From NCBI RefSeq assembly GCF_011059185.1, contig NZ_JAALFE010000011.1, forward strand, positions 62,001-126,000: a DNA stretch of 64,000 nucleotides, given 5' to 3'. The first letter of the stretch is position 1. The number at the start of each line of letters is the position of its first letter. Both the position numbers and the translations under genes were made by a program. Below, piece by piece: positions 43,051 to 51,485 of this stretch. Origin of the DNA: Paragemmobacter kunshanensis. Lineage in GTDB: Bacteria; Pseudomonadota; Alphaproteobacteria; Rhodobacterales; Rhodobacteraceae. Below the pieces are notes generated by a model. That model was given only the letters and a program-made list of their open reading frames with translations. It ran no database searches and was not told the origin of the DNA.

Positions 43051-44259
43051 CTATTCGGCAGCCAGTCGGGCCAGGTCTGGCAGGCGCAGGAAGCGCTCTG
43101 CCACCCGGCCTGCGAGATGTGACAGCCGCCCGCCTGCAATGGTTGCCACCACCTCGCGGCGGGCCGGATCGACGATGGCCAGATCGGCGCGCAGCCCTTC
43201 GGCGATGGTGCCACGATCCACCATGCGCAACACCCGCGTCGGACCCGAGGACACCAGAGCCCAGGCCCGGGCAAAGGGCAGGATCCCGTCATCGGCCAGC
43301 CGCCAGGGCGCCAGCGGCAGGGCGGGCATGTGGTAATCCGACAGAAGCCCGTCGCAGGCCCCGGCGCGGATCAGCTCGGCCGCCGCGACATTGCCCGCCT
43401 GCGAGCCGCCGCGCACCACATTGGGCGCACCCAGAAGGACCGGATCGCCTGCCGCGCGGGCAGCGGCGGCGGCGCGGCGGGTGGTCGGGAATTCCGCCAC
43501 GCGCGCGCCGATCATGCGATAGACCTCGCGGGTTTCGGCATCGGGATCGTCATGGCTGCCATAGGTGACACCCAGCCTGTCGAAGGCATCGGCCATCAGG
43601 CAAAGAGCGCGCGGCACCTGCCGGGCGGCAAGGCGCGCGGCCTCCATCCTTGCGGTGAGCGCGGCGGTATCCAGCCCGGCCTTCCGCGCCCAATGGGCAA
43701 AGGCATCGGGGTTGTCGCGCCGCATGCGGAAGCCTTCTTCCAGATGATCATTGAAGATGACGTAATCGACGCGGAAGCGTTCCACGGCGGCGATCAGGCG
43801 CGGCGCTTCGGCCACGAGATGGGTTTCGGCGCGCAGTTGCACGCGCAGATCCGTCAGCGCCCGGGCGCGATGATCCAGCACCGCCTGCATCAGGGTTTCG
43901 GCCTGATCGGGGCCACGCAGGCCGCCTTCCCAGCTCCAGCCCTGGGCGAGATAGGCGGTGGTGATGCCATGGGCCGCGGCCTCGCGATCCACGGCGTCCA
44001 GCGCGGCGGTCAGCGGGAAGGCCGCGCCGGGGCGGGGAAACAGCTGGCGTTCGAAGCCGTCGCCATGCAGGTCGATGATGCCGGGCAGGAGGAGGAAGCC
44101 CGAGAGATCGACCGCAGGCAGGCCCTGCCCCTGCGCGCCCTGCGCCGCGACGATCTGGCCTGCCGCAATCCCGACGGGGCGCGGAACGAGAGTGTCGCCG
44201 GTCAGGACCTCGGCACCGGTCAGGCAGAGCGGGGGCAGGAAGGGCGGCATGGTGATCAT
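43051..44259 (-). CDS. PhnM-like amidohydrolase (paralogue 1)
   Basis: 402-aa amidohydrolase of the PhnM group, which releases pyrophosphate from ribose 1-methylphosphonate 5-triphosphate. Metal-site motif PGIIDLHGDGFERQ, then DYVIFNDHLEEG, GSHDDPD (His-Asp-Asp), LGAPNVVRGGSQAGN and LLSDYHMPAL. Starts at 44259 or 44250 are both possible; neither has a strong ribosome site. It is convergent with the pseudogene (1 bp gap) and on the strand of phnF. A second PhnM is at 51486-52628, so one may have shifted substrate. Confidence 0.8.
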   Translation of the reverse strand: MITMPPFLPPLCLTGAEVLTGDTLVPRPVGIAAGQIVAAQGAQGQGLPAVDLSGFLLLPGIIDLHGDGFERQLFPRPGAAFPLTAALDAVDREAAAHGITTAYLAQGWSWEGGLRGPDQAETLMQAVLDHRARALTDLRVQLRAETHLVAEAPRLIAAVERFRVDYVIFNDHLEEGFRMRRDNPDAFAHWARKAGLDTAALTARMEAARLAARQVPRALCLMADAFDRLGVTYGSHDDPDAETREVYRMIGARVAEFPTTRRAAAAARAAGDPVLLGAPNVVRGGSQAGNVAAAELIRAGACDGLLSDYHMPALPLAPWRLADDGILPFARAWALVSSGPTRVLRMVDRGTIAEGLRADLAIVDPARREVVATIAGGRLSHLAGRVAERFLRLPDLARLAAE

Positions 44260-44305
44260 CCGGAGGTTGCGGTTCGCCTGTGGATAACCGGGCCATGCAA
44301 CATGG

Positions 44306-45022
44306 CTATGACGATGCGTCGTCACCGATGGTGAGCGAGACGCGATCCCCGGCGAACCATGTGGTGCCGTATTCCACGGGCCGCCCGGCGGGATCGACAT
44401 TGATCGCCACGGCCCGCAGGATGGGCGCGCCTTCGGGCAGGTGCAGACGCAGCGCCAGCACCGCCCGGGCCGATTTGGCCGTAAGCCGGGTGACGGCGCG
44501 GGTATAATCGGCCACGCCGCAGGCCGCCAGCGCCGCGGTGACCGAGTTGCCCTGCCGCAGCGCCTCGGGCAGGCCATCAAGCCAGCCGGGAAAGACCGAG
44601 CGGAAGGCGGCGAGCGGCTGGCCATCCGCGCTGGAGACGCCCTCGACGACATGGACAGGGTCGCCGGGGGCAAGCGCCAGCGCCTCGGCCTCGGCCCGGT
44701 CGGCGGGGTGGGTTTCGATCCGGGTCAACTGGCGCGAGGGCACCTGCCCCTGAGCCTCGACCGCCTGGTGAAAGCGGACGCGGCGGCCCAGCGGATAATC
44801 GACCGGGCGCGCGGTGACGAAGACCCCTGCCCCGCGCCGGGCATGGACTAGGCCGCGCGCGGCCAGATCGGCCAGCGCATGGCGGACGGTGTGGCGGTTC
44901 ACCCCGAACCGCGCGGCAAGGTCGGCCTCGGTCGGCAGGCGGTCGCCGGGGCGGGCATGGCCGCGGGCGATTTCCTGCGCCAGGGTTTCGGCAATCTCGT
45001 GCCAGATCGCCGGTCTGCCCAT
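44306..45022 (-). CDS. phnF: Phosphonate-operon GntR/HutC regulator
   Basis: 238-aa regulator. N-terminal winged helix (residues about 8-72: LPTEADLAARFGVNRHTVRHA) and a C-terminal UTRA ligand domain (PGDPVHVVEGVSSADGQPLA). Divergent from phnG with a 107-bp promoter region containing an inverted repeat. PhnF represses phosphonate genes in other bacteria and responds to a phosphate-containing ligand or phosphate itself. Confidence 0.88.
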   Translation of the reverse strand: MGRPAIWHEIAETLAQEIARGHARPGDRLPTEADLAARFGVNRHTVRHALADLAARGLVHARRGAGVFVTARPVDYPLGRRVRFHQAVEAQGQVPSRQLTRIETHPADRAEAEALALAPGDPVHVVEGVSSADGQPLAAFRSVFPGWLDGLPEALRQGNSVTAALAACGVADYTRAVTRLTAKSARAVLALRLHLPEGAPILRAVAINVDPAGRPVEYGTTWFAGDRVSLTIGDDASS

Positions 45023-45095
45023 CTGCCCCCCGCCATCGTCATGGAAGTTTCACCAAAGCTTCGCACCGGCGACATGCGGCCTGCGCTATAGGGAT

Positions 45096-45113
45096 TTGTA
45101 TAGTTGTCTATAA
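45096..45113. promoter_or_regulatory. Candidate PhnF operator between phnF and phnG
   Basis: AT-rich imperfect inverted repeat TTGTATAGTTGTCTATAA, 16 bases before the phnG start. HutC-type regulators bind sites of this layout. It stands out in a GC-rich context and would cover the phnG promoter. Confidence 0.55.
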
Positions 45114-45129
45114 ATGGCGGCAAGCCCTG

Positions 45130-45618
45130 ATGTCCGACACTGGCCCTGATCCCGAAACGCCTCCTGAAAGCGCGGCCGATGCACCGCCGATGTCGCGGCA
45201 GGGCTGGATGTCGCTTTTGGCCCGGGCGCGGCCCGCGCGGCTTGCCGCGCTGTTCCCCGCGCCCTTGCCCGCGCATGATCTGCTGCGCGCGCCTGAAATC
45301 GGGTCAGTGATGGTGCAGGGGCGGATCGGCGGGACAGGGGCACCCTTCAATCTGGGCGAAATGACGGTGACGCGCTGTTCGCTGCGCATCGCCTCGGGCG
45401 CGGTGGGCCATGCCTATGTTCAGGGGCGCGACCGCGACCATGCCCTGCGGGCAGCGCTGATCGACGCGCTGATGCAGACCGAAGCGGCGGAGGTGCTGCG
45501 GGTGCGATGCTTGGCCCCGCTGGCACGGGACGAGGCCGCGCGGCGACAGGTGGCGGCCGAGAAGGCGGCGGCGACGAAGGTCGAATTCTTCACCATGGTC
45601 AGGGGAGAGGACAGATGA
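45130..45618 (+). CDS. phnG: C-P lyase subunit PhnG
   Basis: 162-aa subunit of the PhnGHIJ core complex. The conserved region begins at RQGWMSLLARA after a 20-residue acidic leader; NLGEMTVTRCSLRI and GHAYVQGRDRDHA are family hallmarks. First gene of the lyase operon, overlapping phnH by four bases. Confidence 0.93.
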   Translation: MSDTGPDPETPPESAADAPPMSRQGWMSLLARARPARLAALFPAPLPAHDLLRAPEIGSVMVQGRIGGTGAPFNLGEMTVTRCSLRIASGAVGHAYVQGRDRDHALRAALIDALMQTEAAEVLRVRCLAPLARDEAARRQVAAEKAAATKVEFFTMVRGEDR

Positions 45619-46184
45619 CGCCCGAAGCGCTTGCCGGTGGCTTTGCCCGGCCCGCGGAAGAGGCCGCGCGCGGCTTTCGCGGGCTGCTGGAGGTTCTGGC
45701 GCGGCCGGGGCTGATCCTGCGGCTGGGGGGGGCTGCGCCCCCGGCACCGCTGGGGGCCGCTGCGGGGGTGCTGGCGCTGGTGCTGCTCGACCGGACGACG
45801 CCGGTCCATCTGGCGGGGGGGCATGATTGCCCCGACCTGCGCGACTGGCTGGCCTTTCACTGCGGCGCGCCGCTGGTCGGGGCAGAGGAGGCGGCCTTCG
45901 CCTTTGGCCGCTGGGAGGATCTGCACCCTGTCGCGCGCTTTGCCATCGGCACGCCCGACTATCCCGACCGGGCGGCCACGCTGGTGATCGATTGCCCGCG
46001 GCTGGAGGCAGAGGGCGCGCGCCTGCGCGGCCCGGGCATTCGCGGCGAGGCGCGGCTGTCGCTGCCCGAGATCGCCGCCTTCCGCGCCAACCGGGCGCGG
46101 TTCCCGCTGGGGTTTGATGCCTTTCTGACCTGTGGCGACCGGATCGCCGGCCTGCCCCGATCAACCCGCGTGGAGGACGTCTGA
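45615..46184 (+). CDS. phnH: C-P lyase subunit PhnH
   Basis: 189-aa PhnH. Family features: FRGLLEVLARPG near the N-terminus, LLDRTTPVHL, FGRWEDLHPVA and the C-terminal PLGFDAFLTCGDRIAGLPRS. Coupled to phnG (ATGA overlap) and to phnI (TGATG). Confidence 0.93.
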   Translation: MTPEALAGGFARPAEEAARGFRGLLEVLARPGLILRLGGAAPPAPLGAAAGVLALVLLDRTTPVHLAGGHDCPDLRDWLAFHCGAPLVGAEEAAFAFGRWEDLHPVARFAIGTPDYPDRAATLVIDCPRLEAEGARLRGPGIRGEARLSLPEIAAFRANRARFPLGFDAFLTCGDRIAGLPRSTRVEDV

Positions 46185-47278
46185 TGTATGTCGCGGTGAA
46201 GGGTGGCGAGCGGGCCATCGACAATGCCCATGCCCTGCTGGCCGAGGCGCGGCGCGGCGATCCGGGCGTGGCGGAACTGACGGTCGCGCAGATCCGCGCA
46301 CAACTGCACCTGGCGGTGACGCGCGTCATGGCCGAGGGCAGCCTGCATGATCCGGATCTGGCGGCGCTGGCCATCAAGCAGGCCCGGGGCGATCTGATCG
46401 AGGCGATCTTCCTGATCCGCGCCTATCGGACCACCCTGCCCCGGCTTGGCGCGTCGCAGCCGATCGACACCGCCGCGATGCGGCTGATGCGCCGGATCAG
46501 CGCCACCTTCAAGGATGTGCCGGGTGGCCAGATGCTGGGGCCGACCTTCGACTATACCCACCGGCTGCTGGATTTCCGGCTGGCCGCCGATGGCCCCGGC
46601 GCCGTTCCCCCCTCTGATACCCCGCGTGCCATGGCGGCGGCGGGGCCGGTGCCGCATGTGGCGGCACTGCTGGAGCGGGACGATCTGATCGAAGGCGCAC
46701 CCCGCGACGACACGCCGCCGCCCGATTTGACGCGGATGCCGATGGAACTGCCCGCGACACGGGCGCTGCGGTTGCAGGCGCTGGCGCGGGGGGATGAGGG
46801 GTTCCTGCTGTCGCTCGCCTATTCGACGCAGCGCGGCTATGGCCGCACCCATGCTTTTGTGGGCGAATTGCGCATCGGTTGGGTGGATGTCGCGATGGAG
46901 ATCCCGGAACTGGGCCTTGCCGTGACCATCGGCGAGGTGGAGGTGACGGAATGCGAGACGGTCAACCAGTTTCTGGGATCGCGCGGCGCGCCGCCCCGGT
47001 TTACCCGGGGCTACGGGCTGACCTTTGGCCAGACCGAGCGGAAGGCCATCGCCATGAGCCTGGTGGACCGTGCGCTGCGCTGGAAGGAATTGGGCGAGGA
47101 TGGCACCGGTGCCCCGGCGCAGGACGAGGAATTCGTGCTGATGCATGCCGACAATGTGCAGGCGACGGGCTTTCTGGAACATATCAAGCTGCCCCATTAC
47201 GTGGATTTCCAGAGCGAGCTTGAACTGCTGCGCAGGCTGCGGGCCGAAACGGCCGCAGAGCCGGAGGCGGCGGAATGA
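46184..47278 (+). CDS. phnI: C-P lyase subunit PhnI (nucleosidase)
   Basis: 364-aa PhnI, which with PhnG, PhnH and PhnL swaps the adenine of ATP for the phosphonate. Conserved blocks MYVAVKGGERAIDNAH, EAIFLIRAYRTTLPR, FLLSLAYSTQRGYGRTH and the C-terminal HIKLPHYVDFQSEL. Its stop codon lies in ATGA; normally phnJ would follow at once, but here a 529-bp segment with an inverted repeat and a DUF559 gene intervenes. Confidence 0.94.
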   Translation: MYVAVKGGERAIDNAHALLAEARRGDPGVAELTVAQIRAQLHLAVTRVMAEGSLHDPDLAALAIKQARGDLIEAIFLIRAYRTTLPRLGASQPIDTAAMRLMRRISATFKDVPGGQMLGPTFDYTHRLLDFRLAADGPGAVPPSDTPRAMAAAGPVPHVAALLERDDLIEGAPRDDTPPPDLTRMPMELPATRALRLQALARGDEGFLLSLAYSTQRGYGRTHAFVGELRIGWVDVAMEIPELGLAVTIGEVEVTECETVNQFLGSRGAPPRFTRGYGLTFGQTERKAIAMSLVDRALRWKELGEDGTGAPAQDEEFVLMHADNVQATGFLEHIKLPHYVDFQSELELLRRLRAETAAEPEAAE

Positions 47279-47310
47279 GATGCGTCACCCCCTCCTCGGC
47301 GACGTGCGCC

Positions 47311-47459
47311 ACCCCCTCCCCGACCCTCCCCCGTTCCGGGGGAGGGAGAGTCTGGCCTGCGATCACCCGGGGCGCGCTTCACATGACGTTAACCCTGACA
47401 TGCGAAAGCCTGGCCTGCACACTCCCTCCCCCGGAACGGGGGAGGGTCGGGGAGGGGGT
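47311..47459. repeat. Perfect 38-bp inverted repeat upstream of the DUF559 gene
   Basis: Arms at 47311-47348 and 47422-47459 are exact reverse complements over 38 bp, separated by 73 bp. Each arm also contains its own palindrome CTCCCCC-GTTCC-GGGGGAG. Runs like CCCTCCCCGACCCTCCCCC are unlike any other spacer here. The spacer begins and ends with a CTGGCCTGC direct repeat. The right arm ends 7 bases before the DUF559 start codon, so gene and palindrome look like one unit. Confidence 0.92.
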
Positions 47460-47466
47460 ATCCGGG

Positions 47467-47811
47467 ATGCCGGCCTATCGCAACGACAGCCAGCGTTTGC
47501 ATGCCCGCGCCCTGCGCGCGTCGATGACCCCGGCGGAGCAGGCCCTGTGGCAGGCCCTGCGGAGCCATCGCTTCCATGGGCTTGCGGTGCGCAGGCAGGC
47601 CCCGGTGGGGCCCTGGATCGTGGATTTCCTGATCCCTGCCCATCGCTTCGCGATCGACCTGATCGACGAGACCCATGACCGCGCAGCGGATCGGGCCCCG
47701 GCATCGGGCCTTGCCCTTCTGGGATATCGCTGTCTGCACCTGCCGCCCCGCGATGTGCTGGGCGACCTTCCCGCAACCCTGCGACGCCTTGCAAGGGAGA
47801 TCACCGCATGA
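47467..47811 (+). CDS. DUF559 (Vsr-like endonuclease fold) protein
   Basis: 114-aa protein of the DUF559 family (YcjD-like), relatives of Vsr-type endonucleases. Family blocks: ARALRASMTPAEQALWQALR, FHGLAVRRQAPVGPWIVDFL, and a C-terminal LLGYRCLHLPPRDVLGDLP. The usual catalytic stretch VxEVDGxxH reads IDLIDETHD, and the region after it is a few residues short, so activity is doubtful. It sits between phnI and phnJ, with its stop overlapping the phnJ ATG, so the operon stays translationally connected. Not a phosphonate enzyme; probably cargo or driver of the palindromic repeat. Confidence 0.85.
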   Translation: MPAYRNDSQRLHARALRASMTPAEQALWQALRSHRFHGLAVRRQAPVGPWIVDFLIPAHRFAIDLIDETHDRAADRAPASGLALLGYRCLHLPPRDVLGDLPATLRRLAREITA

Positions 47812-48686
47812 CCGGGCCGGGCTACAACTTCGCCTATCTGGACGAAGGGACAAAACGCATGATCCGCCGCGCCATCCTGAAGGGGATCGCTGTTCCGGGC
47901 TATCAGGTACCCTTTTCAGCGCGGGAGATGCCCATGCCCTATGGCTGGGGCACCGGCGGGGTGCAGGTGACGGCGGCCTGTCTCTTGCCCGAGGACCGGC
48001 TGAAGGTAATCGACCAGGGGGCGGATGACACCACCAACGCCGTCTCGATCCGGCGGTTCTTCGAACGCACCGCGCATGTTGCCACCACCACCTCTACCAC
48101 CGCGGCGACGGTGATCCAGACCCGCCACCGCATTCCGGAACATCCGCTGCGCGAGGGGCAGATCCTGGTCTTCCAGGTCCCGATCCCCGAACCCCTGCGC
48201 TTTCTGGAACCACGCGAGACCGAGACGCGCAGGATGCACAGCCTGGAGGAATACGGCCTGATGCATGTGAAGCTCTATGAAGACATCGCCCGGCATGGCA
48301 CCATCGCCACCTCCTATGCCTATCCGGTGCGGGTGGAGGGGCGCTATGTCATGGATCCCTCGCCCATCCCGAAATTCGACAATCCCCGGCTGTCGGACTG
48401 CGCGGCGATCCAGCTTTTCGGGGCGGGGCGCGAGCAGCGCATCTATGCGCTGCCGCCCCATACGCAGGTGGTGAGCCTGGATTTCGAGGATCACCCCTTC
48501 GATCCCGGCAAGGCCCCGCATGACTGCGACCTCTGCGGTGCGGTGGACAGTTATCTGGACGAGGTGATCACCGATGACCGGGGCGGGCGGATGTTCGTCT
48601 GTTCCGATACGGATCACTGCACGTGCCGCCGGGCGGCGGGGCATTCGGGGCGGTTGGCCGCACCCCTGCCCGCGGGGAGGGCGTGA
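47808..48686 (+). CDS. phnJ: C-P lyase catalytic subunit PhnJ
   Basis: 292-aa radical SAM-type enzyme that breaks the carbon-phosphorus bond. Core blocks YNFAYLDEGTKRMIRRAIL, PMPYGWGTGGVQVTAACL and DTTNAVSIRRFF. Near the C-terminus the four cysteines are intact in the spacing CDLC ... FVCSDTDHC: three for the 4Fe-4S cluster and one for the thiyl radical. Reading frame undisturbed despite the upstream insertion. Confidence 0.95.
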   Translation: MTGPGYNFAYLDEGTKRMIRRAILKGIAVPGYQVPFSAREMPMPYGWGTGGVQVTAACLLPEDRLKVIDQGADDTTNAVSIRRFFERTAHVATTTSTTAATVIQTRHRIPEHPLREGQILVFQVPIPEPLRFLEPRETETRRMHSLEEYGLMHVKLYEDIARHGTIATSYAYPVRVEGRYVMDPSPIPKFDNPRLSDCAAIQLFGAGREQRIYALPPHTQVVSLDFEDHPFDPGKAPHDCDLCGAVDSYLDEVITDDRGGRMFVCSDTDHCTCRRAAGHSGRLAAPLPAGRA

Positions 48687-49495
48687 TGGGGGCCGTGGAA
48701 TTGGGTATTTCCGCCGGGATGAAGCCCGAGGGTCCGCTGCTTTCGGTTCGCGGGCTGACGCGGTTTTACGGCGCGCGGATCGGCTGTGCGGATGTGTCCT
48801 TCGATCTGTGGCCGGGCGAGGTGATGGGGATCGTGGGCGAGAGCGGATCGGGGAAATCGACGCTGCTTTCCTGTCTGGCGGGGCATCTGGTGCCGGATGC
48901 GGGCGAGGTGATCCTTGCCACCGGCGCGGGCCCGCGCGACGTGCTGGCCATGTCCGAAGCGGAACGGCGGCGGTTGTCGCGCGGCGACTGGGCCTTCGTG
49001 CATCAGAATCCGCGCGACGGGTTGCGCATGGGGGTGAGCGCGGGCGGCAATGTGGGCGAGCGGCTGATGGCTGTCGGCGCGCGCCATTACGGCGACATCC
49101 GCGCCCGGGCGACGGACTGGCTGGAGCGGGTGGAGATCGCCGCCGAGCGGATCGACGACCGGCCGAGCGCCTTTTCGGGCGGCATGCAGCAGCGGCTGCA
49201 GATCGCGCGGAGCCTTGTCACCGGGCCGCGGCTTGTCTTCATGGATGAACCGACCGGCGGGCTGGATGTCAGCGTGCAGGCGCGGCTTCTGGATCTGCTG
49301 CGCGGGCTGGTGCGCGAGATGGGGCTTTCGGCGATCATCGTCACCCATGACCTTGCGGTGGTGCGTCTGCTGGCGGATCGGCTGATGGTGATGAAATCGG
49401 GCCGGGTGGTGGAACAGGGGCTGACGGATCAGGTGCTGGACGATCCGCAGCATGGCTATACGCAACTTCTCGTCTCTTCCGTGCTGCAGGTGTGA
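48686..49495 (+). CDS. phnK: C-P lyase ABC protein PhnK
   Basis: 269-aa ABC-type ATPase that docks on the lyase core. Walker [22 protein letters not shown], signature [10 protein letters not shown], Walker [13 protein letters not shown] and H-loop VTHDLAV. Starts within TGATG overlapping phnJ. An internal Met (about residue 12) is an alternative start. Confidence 0.93.
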   Translation: MGAVELGISAGMKPEGPLLSVRGLTRFYGARIGCADVSFDLWPGEVMGIVGESGSGKSTLLSCLAGHLVPDAGEVILATGAGPRDVLAMSEAERRRLSRGDWAFVHQNPRDGLRMGVSAGGNVGERLMAVGARHYGDIRARATDWLERVEIAAERIDDRPSAFSGGMQQRLQIARSLVTGPRLVFMDEPTGGLDVSVQARLLDLLRGLVREMGLSAIIVTHDLAVVRLLADRLMVMKSGRVVEQGLTDQVLDDPQHGYTQLLVSSVLQV

Positions 49496-49496
49496 C

Positions 49497-50180
49497 ATGA
49501 TCCGGATTTCTGACCTTTCCAAGACCTTCACCCTGCACAATCAGGGCCGCGCGCGGATCCCCGTCATGGCGGGGGCGAGTCTGCAGGTGGCGGCGGGGGA
49601 ATGCGTGGGGCTGGTGGGGGCATCGGGCGCGGGGAAATCCACGCTGATGCGCCTGATCTGGGGCAACTACCTGGCCGATGGCGGCCGGATCGAGGTGGGC
49701 GATCTGGACATCGTCCGCGCCGCGCCGCGCGAGATCATCGCGCTGCGCCGGGCGACGCTGGGCTATGTGAGCCAGTTCCTGCGCGTGGTGCCGCGGGTGC
49801 CGGTGCTGGATGTGGTGGCCGAGCCGCTGCGCGTGCTGGGCCGCCCCGCCGAAGAGGCCCGGGCGGTGGCGGCGGGCCTGTTGGAGCGGCTGAACCTGCC
49901 CTCCCGGCTCTGGTCGCTGTCACCCACGACCTTTTCGGGCGGCGAGCAGCAGCGGGTGAACATCGCGCGCGGCTTTGCCCATCCCTATCCCGCGCTGCTG
50001 CTGGACGAACCGACGGCAAGCCTCGATGCCGCCAACCGGGCGGTGGTGCTGGAGATGATCGCCGAGGCCAAGGCGCGCGGTGCGGCGATCCTGGGGATCT
50101 TTCACGACGAGGGGGCGCGGGCGCAGGTCTGCGACCGGCTGGTGGATGTGACCGCCTTTGCGCCAAGGGGCGTGGCATGA
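49497..50180 (+). CDS. phnL: C-P lyase ABC protein PhnL
   Basis: 227-aa ABC ATPase needed for phosphonate ribosylation. Starts [17 protein letters not shown], Walker [25 protein letters not shown], signature [10 protein letters not shown], Walker [12 protein letters not shown], and IFHDEG at the H-loop as usual for PhnL. One base separates it from phnK; overlaps phnN by four bases. Confidence 0.94.
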   Translation: MIRISDLSKTFTLHNQGRARIPVMAGASLQVAAGECVGLVGASGAGKSTLMRLIWGNYLADGGRIEVGDLDIVRAAPREIIALRRATLGYVSQFLRVVPRVPVLDVVAEPLRVLGRPAEEARAVAAGLLERLNLPSRLWSLSPTTFSGGEQQRVNIARGFAHPYPALLLDEPTASLDAANRAVVLEMIAEAKARGAAILGIFHDEGARAQVCDRLVDVTAFAPRGVA

Positions 50181-50725
50181 GCGCCCTTGGGCGGATCTTC
50201 GCGGTGGTCGGGCCATCGGGGGCGGGCAAGGACACGCTGATCGAGGCGGCGCGAAAGGCGCGGCCCGATCTGGTGATCGTCCGCCGTGTCATCACCCGGC
50301 CCGCAGCCCGGGGCGGCGAGGATTTCGAAGGGGTGACGGAAGAGGAATTCGCGCGCCGCAGGCGGCGGGGGGAATTCGCGCTGGACTGGCGGGCGCATGG
50401 GTTGCGCTATGGCCTGCCCGAAGCGCAGATCGCCGAACGGCAGGCGGGGCGGGACGTGCTGTTCAACGGATCGCGCGCCGCGCTGGAGGCGGCGGTGCAG
50501 CTGTTTCCCGACTTGCGGGTGATCCGCGTCTCGGCCCCGTCAGAGGTGCTGCGCGAGCGGCTGATGGCGCGGGGGCGCGAGAGTGCCGCCGATATCGAAG
50601 CCCGCATCAGCCGGGCGGCGATCGAGGTGCCGGCGGCGCTGGCGGTGATGGATGTGGTGAATGGCGGGGCGCTGGCCACGGGGATAGACCGGTTCCTGGC
50701 GGCGCTTCAGCCGGTCAGGGCATGA
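50177..50725 (+). CDS. phnN: Ribose 1,5-bisphosphate phosphokinase
   Basis: 182-aa guanylate-kinase-like enzyme that converts ribose 1,5-bisphosphate to PRPP, closing the C-P lyase pathway. P-loop [10 protein letters not shown], then [17 protein letters not shown] and [13 protein letters not shown]. Its 3' end overlaps the convergent DUF1045 gene by 19 bp. Confidence 0.93.
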   Translation: MSALGRIFAVVGPSGAGKDTLIEAARKARPDLVIVRRVITRPAARGGEDFEGVTEEEFARRRRRGEFALDWRAHGLRYGLPEAQIAERQAGRDVLFNGSRAALEAAVQLFPDLRVIRVSAPSEVLRERLMARGRESAADIEARISRAAIEVPAALAVMDVVNGGALATGIDRFLAALQPVRA

Positions 50726-51399
50726 CGGGACAGAAGATGGAAGCGCTGCGCGGTATCCTCGGCGAACAGGCAGAGATCCTCGATCACGAAGGGGCGCGGC
50801 AGCAGGGGCGCGAGCCAGGGCCCGAGGGCCACGGCGACGCCCTCGGCCAGGTTGGGCGAGAGCCGGTCCGTCAGGGTGAGGTGGAAGCGGAATTCCTCCA
50901 TCACATGCGGATAGCCCCATGCCGCCAGCAGGTCGCGCTGGCGCGGGCTGAGGGTTGCGGGGTTGCGGCGTGCGATCTCGGCTTCGGTCAGGGGCGCGCG
51001 GAGCGGGTCGAGGCGGGTGACGACCTCGGCCGCGAAGGCGCGGAGGGGGGCCTCATCCCCTGCGGGGCAAAGCGCGAGGAAGCCGTCGATGGGACGCAGG
51101 GCAAGGCCCGGAAGGACAGGCGGCTGAAGCTGTGCCGCAAGGCGGGCGAGCGCGGCATCGAGATCGGCCCGCGTCAGGCCGGGGGCAAGGCGGAACGGCG
51201 CCTTGAGCGTGCCGTGAAAGCCATAGCGCCGGGGCGCGCGGATCAGATCGGCCAGGGGCGCAGGCAGGCGCGGCAGATCGGGCGGGGGGGCGATGGCCCG
51301 ACCGGCCCGGGGATCCCAGCCCAGCCAGCCCGCCATGGCGCGGGCGAAGGCCCCCTCGCGCGGGGCGTAATAGATGGCGTAACGTCGATCCTGTTCCAT
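50707..51399 (-). CDS. DUF1045 2H-phosphoesterase-like protein
   Basis: 230-aa protein of the DUF1045 family, which recurs in alphaproteobacterial phn loci without phnP. Two HxT-type motifs of the 2H phosphoesterase superfamily are visible: GFHGTLKAPF near residue 60 and FRFHLTLTDR near residue 175. By position it likely opens the cyclic ribose phosphate released by PhnJ, the step PhnP does elsewhere. No phnP is seen in this locus, consistent with replacement. Confidence 0.82.
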   Translation of the reverse strand: MEQDRRYAIYYAPREGAFARAMAGWLGWDPRAGRAIAPPPDLPRLPAPLADLIRAPRRYGFHGTLKAPFRLAPGLTRADLDAALARLAAQLQPPVLPGLALRPIDGFLALCPAGDEAPLRAFAAEVVTRLDPLRAPLTEAEIARRNPATLSPRQRDLLAAWGYPHVMEEFRFHLTLTDRLSPNLAEGVAVALGPWLAPLLPRPFVIEDLCLFAEDTAQRFHLLSRHALTG

Positions 51400-51422
51400 G
51401 CGCCCTGCCCTAGCGCCGCTCT

Positions 51423-51438
51423 GTCACATGCATGTGAC
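51423..51438. promoter_or_regulatory. 16-bp palindrome upstream of phnM
   Basis: GTCACATGCATGTGAC, a perfect palindrome 47 bases before the phnM start and 23 bases from the divergent DUF1045 start, so it could serve both promoters. CTGTCAC at its left edge resembles a Pho half-site. Confidence 0.5.
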
Positions 51439-51485
51439 GAAAGCGGGGCATCCCCGTCTTCTCCTGACCCTTGCGGAATCCTGAC

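Noticed and set aside
42767-43336. A 189-codon frame starting near the acetyltransferase stop
   Set aside because: It is a different frame running into the antisense of the PhnM paralogue; the in-phase continuation from 42774 carries the acetyltransferase motifs instead.
47275-47811. Longer DUF559 start at 47275 giving a 178-aa protein
   Set aside because: The extra N-terminus is only translation of the inverted repeat (LPPPERGRVGEG-like) and cannot be part of the fold; the ATG at 47467 is adopted.
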